In this document: piece after piece, positions 17,242 to 26,800 of the stretch | Layout: every line of letters begins with the position of its first letter | Numbering within the stretch: position 1 is the first letter of the stretch | DNA from: Streptomyces sp. LBL | GTDB lineage: Bacteria > Actinomycetota > Actinomycetes > Streptomycetales > Streptomycetaceae | Direction: 5' to 3' | Length of the DNA stretch: 64,000 bases | Assembly: GCF_029893585.1 (NCBI RefSeq) | Contig: NZ_JARXYX010000024.1 | Location: forward strand, 62,001-126,000 | Translations under genes and position numbers: made by a program | Notes under the pieces: generated by a model | The model's database searches: none | Seen by the model: only the letters and a program-made list of their open reading frames with translations | What the model was told of the DNA's origin: nothing

Positions 17242-18213
17242 TCAGCGCGTGCTCAGTGCCTGGTGCAGCAGTGGTACGGCCTGGACGGCCAGTTGATCGC
17301 GGATGCGCTGGCGCAGGTTGTCCCACTGACGGGAGAACCCCGGTTTCTTCTCCAGCACGTCCCACAGGTGACCCAGTGCCGGGTCCACGTGTGCGCGCGG
17401 CATCCAGAGATGCAGCAGATGATCGACGGCGGGGCGCAGTGCCAGGACCGCCGAGGGTCCGTCCGCCGTGCCCGGCCGATTGTTGTCCAGCATGTGCTGG
17501 ACGGTCGTCAAAAGCCAGTCGTGCAGGGCGAGATCCTCACACAGTCCGGCGGCCGCGGCGGCCGGGACGTCGTCGGGCAGCAGCAGTTCCACCGTCCGCA
17601 GCCCGCCCTCGGCGAGGGTGAACCTCCGCAGCGCCGCCGGCTCGCCCTCGGGGGCCCGGCGTGCCACCCAACGCAGGTGTGTGCGACGGGACTTAAAGGG
17701 CGGCTTGCGGTCGAGGAGCGGGTGGCGGATGAGACGGGTCAGCAGCCCCTCGGCGATCATGCCCAGGTCGAGTTCGCCGCGGCCGGCGCCGCTCAGCACG
17801 CCCTGAGCGGTGGCCTGTTCGGGCAGCTTGCCGAAGGGCTCCACCAGGCCGGGCCGGACGAGGTAGTGCCCCCAGGGCCGACGGGTGTCGGGGCCCGCGA
17901 GCGGCGTGCCGAAGAACGCCGTGGCCTGTAACAGGCGGCCCTCGGTGAGCGCCGCGCGGGCGGCCACCGTGCCGACGGCCCGGACCTTGGCGCCGTTGGA
18001 GGTGGGCAGCCGGCAGTCCACGCCGGTCAGGACCGCGGGCGACAGGGCGTACATGGTGGGCCGCTCGGAGACCCGCACATGCTCGTCGGCGCGCAGTCTG
18101 AGCAGCTGGGCGGCGGCCCGGCCGTCCAGCGCCTGGAAGGACGGCAGCAGACAGGTGCGCACCTCGCCGCAGGCGAGGACGGGCCGCGCGGGCTGTCCGA
18201 CGGCCGTCGCCAT
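17242..18213 (-). CDS. SCO2521-family protein
   Basis: This 323-residue protein has no recognisable catalytic motif. It starts MATAVGQPARPVLACGEVRTCLLPS and looks globular and soluble. By order and sequence character I assign it to the actinobacterial SCO2521 family, always found in a block with SCO2522-2525. The start ATG 18213 lies one base after the upstream stop and is preceded by AGGAGGG, so translation is coupled. Function unknown. An asymmetric membrane- or phage-related role has not been shown to my knowledge. Confidence 0.75.
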   Translation of the reverse strand: MATAVGQPARPVLACGEVRTCLLPSFQALDGRAAAQLLRLRADEHVRVSERPTMYALSPAVLTGVDCRLPTSNGAKVRAVGTVAARAALTEGRLLQATAFFGTPLAGPDTRRPWGHYLVRPGLVEPFGKLPEQATAQGVLSGAGRGELDLGMIAEGLLTRLIRHPLLDRKPPFKSRRTHLRWVARRAPEGEPAALRRFTLAEGGLRTVELLLPDDVPAAAAAGLCEDLALHDWLLTTVQHMLDNNRPGTADGPSAVLALRPAVDHLLHLWMPRAHVDPALGHLWDVLEKKPGFSRQWDNLRQRIRDQLAVQAVPLLHQALSTR

Positions 18214-18214
18214 G

Positions 18215-19210
18215 TCAGCCCTCCTCGCCGGGCTCGCCGGGGAGCGGGCCGGCCGGCTCCTCGTAGAAGACGTACGTCGCGCGCTGGGCGACCGCGTCCG
18301 GGACCGCGAGCCCTTCCCGGGCCGAGCGCTCGGCGACCTGCCTCAGCGCCCCGGAGTCGACATCTATCTGGTCGAGGATGAGCCGCACGGCGTCCTCGAC
18401 GGCCAGGAAACGGTTCGCCATGAGCGTGCAGGTGCGGTAGGCGCTGAAGGGCGCCGCGTTCTCGTTCAGTTTGACCAGGGGCGGCAGGCGGTCCCAGTCG
18501 TGGGGGAAGTCCTCGCCGTTCCAGGGGCGCGGCTCCAGTACGGCCTCGCCGAGGTGCCGCAGCAGACCGAGCCGGGCCAGCTGCCACACGGCGGCCAGGA
18601 AGGGGCAGGACCACAGGCGCCGGCCGTCCTTCTCGGACCACAGCTCGACGTCCATGAAGACGGAGTGGTTGCGGGCGGCGGTCTCCTGGGGCGGCTGCCA
18701 GCCCTTGACCTCGCCGAGGGCGCTGCGGGCGGCGGTGGGTGTGCGCTGGCCGTTGGCGAGCCAGCCGGTCTGGCTGACGGGCGGTCGGGAGCCGTAGCTG
18801 CCGGGCGGCGGCGACTCGACCAGGCGGTGCATGACGGACTCGGCGAGCTCGGTCCGGTCGGCGACCGCGCAGCCCGACTCCCGGGCCAGGTAGTCGATGA
18901 CCAGGCCGGCCTTGTCGGCCTCTTTCCGTACCAGCGGGATCAGTTCGGCCGGGGTGGAGAACCGGGTGAAGTAGTCGTCGATCAGGAAGCAGGTGCTGAT
19001 GCGGGGGCGCCGGCCGCCGGTGCGGCGGGCGGCGGAGGCACGCGCGGCGTCCACCCAGAGCCGTACCTCGGCGAAGTGCTCGCCCAGCCGCTCGGGGCCC
19101 GCCTCGAAGTCCTCCATGTAGAGGTGGCCCAGCTCCAGGGAGAGGTGGGACAGCGGCACGGACTGGGTGCGGGGCTCCGCGGTGGTCTCCCGGAAGACGG
19201 CCTCGGTCAC
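18215..19210 (-). CDS. SCO2522-family protein
   Basis: This has 331 residues from GTG 19210, which overlaps the stop of the P-loop gene (GTGA). The N-terminal part reads VPLSHLSLELGHLYMEDFEAG. A later segment, RISTCFLIDDYFTRFSTPAELIP, has a strand followed by an acidic DDYF motif that could bind metal or nucleotide, but this is only an impression. No membrane segment is seen. It is part of the conserved SCO2521-2525 block. Function unknown. Confidence 0.75.
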   Translation of the reverse strand: MTEAVFRETTAEPRTQSVPLSHLSLELGHLYMEDFEAGPERLGEHFAEVRLWVDAARASAARRTGGRRPRISTCFLIDDYFTRFSTPAELIPLVRKEADKAGLVIDYLARESGCAVADRTELAESVMHRLVESPPPGSYGSRPPVSQTGWLANGQRTPTAARSALGEVKGWQPPQETAARNHSVFMDVELWSEKDGRRLWSCPFLAAVWQLARLGLLRHLGEAVLEPRPWNGEDFPHDWDRLPPLVKLNENAAPFSAYRTCTLMANRFLAVEDAVRLILDQIDVDSGALRQVAERSAREGLAVPDAVAQRATYVFYEEPAGPLPGEPGEEG

Positions 19211-20124
19211 GCCTGCTCCCAGTACTTGTCGTCGGTGAGCCGGCCGGCGAGCCGGCTCAGCGCCTGCCAGGTCTCCATGTTGGCGATCTGGCTGTCGAGC
19301 ACGTCCTCGTCGGTGATGAGCTGCTCGCGCCACTGCAGGACCGGTTCAAGGGGCACGGAGCCGAGGACCTGGCTGTAGCCGATGCCGTGGGTGGAGGCGA
19401 GCTGCTTGAGGTCGCCGTCGGTCTTGCGCATCCACGCCGACTGGGTGGGCGAGACCTGCCGCCACAGCGCCGATTCGGGATCGGGTACGGCGGCCCGTAC
19501 GAACCGGATGGCGGCGCGCAGTGCCTCCTCGTCGTGGCCGCGGGCGACGCCGCCGGCGACGATGCCGCGCTTGCCGAAGACCAGGCTCGCCGCGGCCGCC
19601 ACATGCTGGCGGGTCCAGCGGTGGAAGACCAGCCAGCGGGCTGTGATCTCGCTCATCTCGGGCTGTGCGGTGGCCTCCAGGGCCATGTCCACGGCGTAGC
19701 TGCGGCCGGCGCTGAGGTCGACGATCACCAGGTCGAACTCGTAGTACAGCTTCATCAGCAGGTCGACACAGAGACGCAGGTTCTCGTCGGTGGTGGCGAA
19801 CTCGCCGCCGCCGAGGTCGCCGGGCATCAGCACCAGGCGGCCGGATCCGGGCGGCGGGTCGCGCAGCACCTGGTGCTCGGTCTTGGCCCAGATGTCGATC
19901 CGCTCCGGCTCGCTGACCTCGCCCGTCAGGTAGGAGTGCAGGCCGCGGTCCTCGACGGTCTGCCGGGCGTCGGCGACGTCGAAGACAGCCGAGGCGGTGG
20001 GCGAGCCGAAGTCGAAGTCCAGGTAGCAGACGTCGTCGCCGGCCAGCGCCCGGTGGTACGCGAGGTTGGCGCTGGTCACGGAGCGGCCCGTGCCCCCCTT
20101 GTCGGAGGCGGCGAAGATCAGCAC
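19207..20124 (-). CDS. SCO2523-family variant P-loop (ParA/MinD-like) protein
   Basis: This 305-residue protein has a ParA/MinD-like start: LIFAASDKGGTGRSVTSANL. The deviant Walker A keeps the signature Lys of KGG, but the usual second Lys (GKT/GKS) is Arg (GRS). Switch I/II-like strands follow: VCYLDFDFGSPTAS (Asp after the second strand) and FDLVIVDLSAGRSYAVDMAL. Such a protein may still bind nucleotide and dimerise with weak or no hydrolysis (inference). It is separated by four bases from SCO2524 and overlaps SCO2522 by four. In the block it could position or switch the other members. Confidence 0.85.
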   Translation of the reverse strand: MLIFAASDKGGTGRSVTSANLAYHRALAGDDVCYLDFDFGSPTASAVFDVADARQTVEDRGLHSYLTGEVSEPERIDIWAKTEHQVLRDPPPGSGRLVLMPGDLGGGEFATTDENLRLCVDLLMKLYYEFDLVIVDLSAGRSYAVDMALEATAQPEMSEITARWLVFHRWTRQHVAAAASLVFGKRGIVAGGVARGHDEEALRAAIRFVRAAVPDPESALWRQVSPTQSAWMRKTDGDLKQLASTHGIGYSQVLGSVPLEPVLQWREQLITDEDVLDSQIANMETWQALSRLAGRLTDDKYWEQA

Positions 20125-20128
20125 GGCG

Positions 20129-21979
20129 TCACACTCCCCGGTCCGCGGCTTCCCGGGCCCGGGCGAGCGAGTCGAGTTGTCCCAGCACGTCGAGCGTCAA
20201 CGCGTAGGCGGTACCCGGCTGTTCGTCCACGAGGGTGCGGGCGCGGCGCAACTTTACCTCGATGTTCCTCAGTTGCATCCCGTGCCGGCCGTCGTCGGTG
20301 GGGGCGGGTTCCATCTGTTCGTTGCCCAGCAGATGGGCGGACTCGCTGAGCAACGCCCTTGCCAGCTCGGTGAGTTCGAGGCTGCGGATCGGTGGCTGCC
20401 GGTACATCTCGTACGCCTGGACCATCACCTCGGTGACCCGCTCGGTGATGCTCCACGACACCGGCACCCGCCGCTTCTGGATCTCCGCCTGGGGATAGGC
20501 GGCGTGGACGTTGTCCCAGAGGCCGGCGCCCTCGCCCTCGCGGATGCGGCGCCGCCACATGTGGTCGAAGACGTCCTCGGCGAGTCGGAGCAGCCGGTCG
20601 TGCGAGGCCAGGTTGCGTGAGAGCGTGCACAGCTGGATGGTCCGTTTCAGCAGCTGGGCCGAGAAGTCGGTCATGGACCACGTCATGAGCGGGCCGAGTC
20701 GCTCGCTGCCCTGCAACGGCAGGGACACGCCGACGTTGTGCAGCTCGTGGACCATGGGGTCCTCGCGCGTCATCCGGCTGGTGACGCGGCCGCGTTCGGC
20801 GAGGCGTTCCATGATGCCGACGGTGCGGGTGAGGTCGTCGTCGGTGGCCCGGCGCCGCATCAGGTCGTGGACGAGGATGGCGGCGACGGAGAGGGAGAAG
20901 TACTCACTCTCCAGTTTCTGCACTGTGGTACGCCAGGGGATGTCCTCCAGGGGCCACCGCTCGGCGTCGAAGCGGGCGATGCGGGACCAGAACTGCTGGG
21001 TGAGTTCCCAGCGCAGCCGGAGCGCCTCGGCGAGCTTCTGCTGTTCGGTGTTGAGCAGTCCCAGGGTGAGGGTGCGGTCGGAGAACAGGTCCTGGATACC
21101 GTCGAGGGCGACCACGGTGAAGTACAGGTACGGCACCGGGTTGGCCACACCCTCGGGCTGCGGCCCGATGGGTTCGCTGGTCTCGATCTCGGGGGCGTCC
21201 TTCACCATGCTCCACGCCCAGCCGCATTCGAAGAGCTGACTCTCGTCCTTGAGCCTCTCCTCGACGTCGATACCGAGGCTCAGGCTCTCGACGATCGCCG
21301 CGCGCAGCGGGCGGAAGCGGTTCTGGAACTTGCTCAGCACCTGCCGCGACGACAGCCGCCCCTGGCCGAGGAGTTCGGTGAGGGTCTGCCCCTGCGAGGA
21401 GTCCATGTCGTAGACGTTGACGGTGAAGGAGCGCAGCATGCTCACCATGGCGGCGGTGAGCCGGTTGCTGGTCGCCACGCGCAGTTCGGCGATCGTCTCC
21501 TTGATGTCGCTGCGTCTGGTCCTGGTCTCGTAGATCTTGAGGAAGCCCAGGGTGGCCAGACAGAGCGTGATCGACATGGAGAACGAGTCGACCACGCCGA
21601 GTTGGCGTTGCTCCTCGGTGAGTTCCTGGGTCTTGTCGCGGGGCCCGAAGTAGTAACCCCCGGCGAAGGTCGGCCTCTTGTCCTCACCGGTGTGCGTCCG
21701 CATGAAATCGGCCGCGGCCGTGACGAGGTTGGCCGGGAGGTCCAGCCGCCCGCCGGCCTTCTTCAGGACCTGCTGGACGTCCTCCTGTGTGGTGTCCGGG
21801 TCGTCCAGCCGGAACGCGGGCATCTCCGTGGCCGGGTACAGCAGACAGAGCAGCCGCTCCGCGTCGGCGACGCTGCTCTCTCCGCCCCACTCGCCCCAGA
21901 CCCACTCTCCCCCGTCGAAAGAGTTCCGGCCGATCGCCTGCCAGATGTCCAGCAGATGCTGGCGTGGCTTGATCTGCAT
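20129..21979 (-). CDS. SCO2524-family protein
   Basis: This is a large, mostly alpha-helical 616-residue protein without recognised domains. It starts MQIKPRQHLLDIWQAIGRNSFDGGEWVWGEW. One hydrophobic helix around residues 133-150 (VDSFSMSITLCLATLGFLKIY) might touch the membrane. It is the second gene of the SCO2525-to-SCO2521 run and the most upstream of a tightly packed set. The 139 bases before it carry two small inverted repeats and probably its promoter. Function unknown. Confidence 0.75.
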   Translation of the reverse strand: MQIKPRQHLLDIWQAIGRNSFDGGEWVWGEWGGESSVADAERLLCLLYPATEMPAFRLDDPDTTQEDVQQVLKKAGGRLDLPANLVTAAADFMRTHTGEDKRPTFAGGYYFGPRDKTQELTEEQRQLGVVDSFSMSITLCLATLGFLKIYETRTRRSDIKETIAELRVATSNRLTAAMVSMLRSFTVNVYDMDSSQGQTLTELLGQGRLSSRQVLSKFQNRFRPLRAAIVESLSLGIDVEERLKDESQLFECGWAWSMVKDAPEIETSEPIGPQPEGVANPVPYLYFTVVALDGIQDLFSDRTLTLGLLNTEQQKLAEALRLRWELTQQFWSRIARFDAERWPLEDIPWRTTVQKLESEYFSLSVAAILVHDLMRRRATDDDLTRTVGIMERLAERGRVTSRMTREDPMVHELHNVGVSLPLQGSERLGPLMTWSMTDFSAQLLKRTIQLCTLSRNLASHDRLLRLAEDVFDHMWRRRIREGEGAGLWDNVHAAYPQAEIQKRRVPVSWSITERVTEVMVQAYEMYRQPPIRSLELTELARALLSESAHLLGNEQMEPAPTDDGRHGMQLRNIEVKLRRARTLVDEQPGTAYALTLDVLGQLDSLARAREAADRGV

Positions 21980-22038
21980 CCCATGCCCCTCACACAGACC
22001 GCACTGCTGTCACTTGAGGAGTATTCCCCTCTTCTGTT

Positions 22039-22075
22039 GTGAAAATTCACCGTTGTTCTGTGGTGAAGAGTCACC
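22039..22075. promoter_or_regulatory. Two short inverted repeats upstream of the SCO2524 gene
   Basis: GTGAAAATTCAC (22039-22050) and GGTGAAGAGTCACC (22062-22075) are each palindromic. Both share the GTGA...TCAC frame, and their centres are 24 bp apart. They lie 60-96 bases upstream of the SCO2524 start, so they could be operators for the block. The regulator is unknown. Confidence 0.4.
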
Positions 22076-22118
22076 GTGCGGACTTTTTCGCCCAGCCGAA
22101 CGGAATATGACCGTCCGA

Positions 22119-22895
22119 TTACCGACGCCGGCCATAGGCGACGATCATTCCCGTATAACCGTTGCGCACGGCGGCCGAGGATTTGAGACGCTTGGCGATG
22201 AACTCGTCGGCGAACGGCTCCAGACTCGCACGCACCTCGGATTCTCCCACGTCACACGCCGGGAAGAAATAGTCGCCCACGTGATAACCCTTCGAATGCT
22301 CCATGAAGGCGGCAGCGAACGGGGCGCCCGGGGCGAGAGCGCGCATGAAGCGTTCGACGCCCAGGGCGAACTCCCGGTGGGAGTTGGTCATCGACTCGGC
22401 GACGAAGAACATGGTCCCCACGGACCACCGTCCCTCGTGCCGCTGCAGGTCGAAGATGTCACCGAGTTCGACGTCGACGGTCTTGGCGAACTTCTTCCTC
22501 GGGTCCATGGCGAGGGAGTCGTACGCCTCGTCCTCGCACAGGACGTCCCAGAACTGGTCCCAGTTCTCGTCGTAGGAGTCGACCTGACGCTTGAGGTACC
22601 TGACGTTCGCGGGCGAGCGCTCGAAGAGGGTGAGCTCGTCGCACCACGGCAGCATGGCGAGTGCCGGATAGAGATTCGCTCCGGCGCCTACGTCGATGCC
22701 GCGGACCGGGCCGACGCCCGGTCTCCGGAAATGATCAGCGAAATGGTCTCGGACCACATCGAGGATCTCCGCGTCCTCCGACTGTAAGGCGCGGTAGTTG
22801 TGCTTGACGTAGGCTTTCGGGTCAAAAGCACCCCAGGACACGTCGGCATTTTTCAGCTGGGTCAACTGGGCACCCCCCGACGGTCTCAAGGTCAT
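22119..22895 (-). CDS. SCO2525-family SAM-dependent methyltransferase
   Basis: This has 258 residues. The SAM-binding motif I is RGIDVGAGANLYPALAML (about residues 68-85), and an acidic residue ends the next strand (LTLFERSPANVRYL). The layout resembles the NNMT/PNMT/TEMT group of small-molecule N-methyltransferases. A late motif, WSVGTMFFVAESMTNSHREF, forms the substrate side. Start ATG 22895 (MTLRPSGG); a longer frame upstream only translates a tandem repeat. First gene of the SCO2525-SCO2521 run. Its substrate would be the best clue to what the block does. Confidence 0.8.
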   Translation of the reverse strand: MTLRPSGGAQLTQLKNADVSWGAFDPKAYVKHNYRALQSEDAEILDVVRDHFADHFRRPGVGPVRGIDVGAGANLYPALAMLPWCDELTLFERSPANVRYLKRQVDSYDENWDQFWDVLCEDEAYDSLAMDPRKKFAKTVDVELGDIFDLQRHEGRWSVGTMFFVAESMTNSHREFALGVERFMRALAPGAPFAAAFMEHSKGYHVGDYFFPACDVGESEVRASLEPFADEFIAKRLKSSAAVRNGYTGMIVAYGRRR

Positions 22896-22898
22896 TCT

Positions 22899-22946
22899 CT
22901 CACGGTACCAAAACCGAGCGCGCTCACGGTACCAAAACCGGGCGCA
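22899..22946. repeat. 24-bp direct repeat (two copies) upstream of methyltransferase
   Basis: CTCACGGTACCAAAACCG is repeated at 22899 and 22923. The 24-base units differ at only two positions. Each copy holds a GGTACC palindrome. They begin four bases upstream of the methyltransferase start codon, in the promoter/5' region. Confidence 0.7.
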
Positions 22947-23075
22947 CTGGGGGCGCATCGTGGCGTATGGATTCCTGGCCGGGCGCGGCCTTGAACGGTG
23001 TTGATTTCCCGCTCAAGATGGTGGGAACTCTGCCTAACACACCAGACAGGCAGAGAGCAGGCGTCTCACCCGTAC

Positions 23076-23089
23076 CACCCGTACGGGTG
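23076..23089. promoter_or_regulatory. 14-bp perfect palindrome upstream of acetyltransferase
   Basis: CACCCGTACGGGTG is fully self-complementary and lies 38 bases before the acetyltransferase start. It may be an operator. No regulator is adjacent. Confidence 0.35.
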
Positions 23090-23126
23090 TCGGCGTGCTT
23101 TTGACTTCTTTCTCCCAGGGGGCGGT

Positions 23127-23654
23127 ATGACGGCTCTTCCAGAGGAACGATTCCCTGCCGGGGGCGGCCGCGCTGACCAGGCGTTGCGCGCCGACCGTGC
23201 GGAGCGGCCCCTGACCATGCGGGGCGTCACGGAGGCCGATCTGCCCGAACTCCTGCGCGTGGACAGAGAGGTCTTCCCGGGCGACGCGTACACCTATCTG
23301 GTCCTGCGCCAGTTCTACGACGTGCACGGCGACCGCATCCTCGTCCTCGACGACGGCGAGAGCCTGCGGGGCTACGTCCTGTTCGCCACCACCACGGACG
23401 GCTATGTCGGCTGGGTCCTGAGCCTGGCCGTCACCACGGACCAGCGGGGCCGGGGCATGGGCAAGCAACTGATGCTCGAAGTGCTGCGCCAGTTACGGCG
23501 GGAGAACGTGCACGAGGTGCGCCTGACGGTGGAACCGACGAACGCGGCGGCGATCATGCTGTACCGGTCGCTGGGCTTCTCGTCCGAGGAGGGGGTGCGT
23601 CGGGGCTATCTGGGGCCCGGGGAGGACCGGCTGATCATGTGGCTGGGGCTGTGA
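23127..23654 (+). CDS. GNAT-family N-acetyltransferase (RimI-like)
   Basis: This transfers an acetyl group from acetyl-CoA to an amine. It has 175 residues. The acetyl-CoA pyrophosphate-binding motif is SLAVTTDQRGRGMGKQLML (about residues 97-115, Q/RxxGxG type). The C-terminal VEPTNAAAIMLYRSLGF is typical of RimI-like protein acetyltransferases. Start ATG 23127 follows a GGGGGCGG sequence that is a weak RBS. The substrate is unknown. Confidence 0.88.
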   Translation: MTALPEERFPAGGGRADQALRADRAERPLTMRGVTEADLPELLRVDREVFPGDAYTYLVLRQFYDVHGDRILVLDDGESLRGYVLFATTTDGYVGWVLSLAVTTDQRGRGMGKQLMLEVLRQLRRENVHEVRLTVEPTNAAAIMLYRSLGFSSEEGVRRGYLGPGEDRLIMWLGL

Positions 23655-23711
23655 CGCGGGGTGCGGGGCCGGGGGCGGTGACGCGGGGGCGGTGACGGGG
23701 CGTGACGGTGG

Positions 23712-23825
23712 GAGGCGTTGCTGTACGACCCCGACGCGCGCCGCAGCCAGGTCGGCTTCACCTTCTGCAAGGAGGACGATGTCCTCCACGAGGCAGCCGC
23801 TCGGCTGCGACGCCCGGCCGACTGA
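23712..23825 (+). pseudogene. C-terminal fragment of a PLP-dependent aminotransferase
   Basis: About 37 codons read VGFTFCKEDDVLHEAAARLR and stop at 23823-23825. The pattern R/VxFxFCKxxxVLxEAxxRL closes class I/II aminotransferases. There is no start or upstream part, so this is a truncated remnant between two intact genes. Confidence 0.5.
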
Positions 23826-23857
23826 ACTCACGGCGGTCCGCCGGCCCGCACCAGGTG

Positions 23858-26800
23858 TCAGCAGCAGCTGTCGTGGGCGTGCTCCTCCCGGTGCCACCAG
23901 TACTGCTCCCGGGCCGGCGCCTGGGGTACGTCGTCGGCCGAGGCCGGTTCGGTGTGTACGGACCCGGCCTGCACGGAGGCGGTGCGGGCGGAGGCGGTGT
24001 CCACCGTGGTCTGCCGCTCCTGCGCCAGGTCGTCCACCGAGTGCACCACGCCCCCGACTATCACCCGCCGCACCGCCGCTGCCGCCGCGATGTCCCGCAG
24101 CGGGTCGCCCTCCACCAGCACCAGATCGGCGAGCTTGCCCGGCTCGACCGTGCCCAGGTGGGCGCTCATGCCCAACACCCGCGCGCCCTCGACGGTCGCG
24201 GAACGCAGCGCCTGGAGAGGGGTGGCGCCGTACCGCACCATCGACTGGAGGTTCAGGTGGTAGTAGACGCCCGGGGGCACCAACGGGCTGTCGGTGCCCA
24301 CCCCGACGTGCGCCCCGCCCTCCAACAGCCTGCGCACCGTCGCTCCGTGCCGGGCGACGAAGGCCAGCAGATCGGTCGGCTCCTCGGCCTGGGCGTCCTC
24401 CACCCCGGTACGGAACTCCGCGTACTCCGCCTCCGTCATCAGCGAGGTCAGCCGCTTGTCCCCGACAGCCCACCGCGCGTACCGGTACAGCGCCGCCCGG
24501 GTCGCGGGCAGACCCGCGCCGGACAGGCCGAAGGTCGGGGTGAAGGCCATGCCGGAGGCGATGAGCGGCTCGGTCATGTCCTGGTACGCGTGCCCGAGAT
24601 GGGTCTCCTTCTGGCGTCGGCCGTAGCGGCTGGTGCCGCCGAGGTGCTCGGAGCCGTCGGCGCCGAAGGCCAGCGGCCCGAACAGATAGTGCGAGGTGGC
24701 GCGCAGCCCGAGCCGGTGGCCCGCCGCGACGGCGGCGCGCTGGAGGGCGTACGGCAGCCGTACGTAGGTCTTGACCAGGTCATGGCCGAGCGCCTTGGCC
24801 TTGGCCAGCTCCCGCTCCAGCTCCTCCTCGTCGGTCACCGGACGGCCGGACGAGTAGTACACCCGGGAGCCGTCGATCAGATCGCCGGCCGCGAAGACGC
24901 GCGGGCCGGTGCGGCGGCCGGAGTCGATGGCCTCCTTGGCCTCGACCGCCCCGTAGTGCCCGGTGCCGGGTGAACGCAGCGCGGTGACGCCGAAGGACAG
25001 CCACAGCCTCATGGTGTCGGCCCGCTGCCACGGGCCGTGCTCATGGACGGCGATCAGGCCGGGCAGCGCGGTCAGGCCGCGCGCGTCCACGGTGCGGTCC
25101 CCGCGGACCGCGCCGCGCCCGGCCACCTGCTCGACGCGGTCGTCCTTGATGACGATGTCGACATCGCGCCGCAGCTCCCCGCTCGTGCCGTCCCACAGCG
25201 CGCCCACCTGGACCACGGTGCGGCCGGTGGGCTTCCTCCGGCGCCAACTCAGCGTCACGGGTACGGTCCTGGCGCGGCCGGTGCGCGCGTCGGCGCGGCG
25301 CAGGGTCCCTTCGGAGAGGTAGAGCAGCGAGGTGGAGTCGGCGCTCCAGCTGGGGCAGTCGGCGCTCTCGCCGTTCAGCCGCCGGGCGGCCCCTGTGGGG
25401 CGTCCGGCGGAGTCCACGGCGCTGACGTGCAGGGTGCCGCCGACGACGTACGCGGTGTGCTTGCCGTCGGGTGAGTGGACCGGCCCGGCGTCGACACGGT
25501 TGGCGAGGGACTTCCCCGGCACGGGCTCGTCGTAGTGCGCCTCGCCGGTGGTGAGGTCGACGGTCAGGATCCGGTTGACGCCCTCCCGGTAGCGGGGGGT
25601 GACCGGCACCAGCGCGGCGCACGAGAGGGTGCCGCCGTCGGCGGAGAAGGTGGGCCTGCCGGGCGAGTTGAGGGGCCCGGCCACCTTGCGTACGGCGCCG
25701 GAGGCCACGTCGACGGTGTGCAGCGTGCCCGCCTCGAGGCCGAACGCCACGCTCTTGCCGTCCGGGCTGAAGACCGCTCCGGACACCGTGCTCCGAAGGT
25801 CGGTCAGCCGGCGGTCCGCGCCGGTTTCGACGTCGTGGATCCACAGGTCGACCGCGCTGCCGCCCCGGTCGCTCGCGTACACCAGGGCGGAGCCGTCCGG
25901 GTGCCAGGCGGGGTCGGCGTTGAGGTTCCCGTCGGACACCACGGCCTTGGGCGTGGCGCCGATCCGGCCGATCCAGATGTCACCGAGCGCGGCGAAGGCG
26001 ATCTTGCGGCCGTCGGGCGAGAGGGACGGGCTGAGGATGCCCCTGACCTGCCGGGACGCGGTGGAGTCGAGGTCACGGGTGGCGGGGCGCTCCGCTACGC
26101 GGGGCACGGTGAGGTGGGCGGTGAAGGGGATGTCCGCCGCCTTTCCGCCACCTGCCTCGCGGCGGCGGACCGTGCCGTCGGCCGTGTAGAACACCTCGTC
26201 GTCGGAGGGCCAGCGGGGCGCGAACGGGAACACGTCCTCGCCGTCGTCGGAGACCGTCTTCCCGTCGACCACGAGGAACGTACCCGCCGAGGTGAGGTGG
26301 ACGTACGCCAGACGGCTGCCGTCCGGCGAGAGCGACGGACCGGCCACCCGGCCCTCGGTGACGGTGACGAGCGTGGTGCGCCCGCCGTCGGCGTCGACCC
26401 GTACGACGCTCTGCGGGCTGTCGCCCTTGCCGCTGGTGAAGACGATCGCGGCCCCGTCCGGGTGCCAGTAGGGCTGCGCCTCCTGCGCGGTGACGTCCGT
26501 GCTCGGCGCCCAGACCTTCGTCGCACCGTCGGCGAGGTCGAGGACATGGATCGCGTAACGGCCCTCGGCCTCGGCCGCGTAGGCGATCCGTCCGCCGTCG
26601 GGTGAGAAGCGCGGCTCGCGATGGTCGACGGCGCCCTCGGTCAACCGGCGCGCCCCCGAACCGTCCGCGCGGGCGAGCCAGAGGTGGAAATTGCCGTCGG
26701 TGTAGGACTGGTAGACCAGGTGACGGCCGTCCGGCGAGTAGTCCGGCTCGGTGGCTTCCTGCTCGATGCCGGTCAGCCGGGTCGCCTCACCACCCCGGGC

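Noticed and set aside
22899..22958. Longer N-terminus of the SCO2525 methyltransferase (from ATG 22958)
   Set aside because: The extra residues are only the translated 24-bp direct repeat (ARFWYRER twice), and the start at 22895 gives a normal protein.
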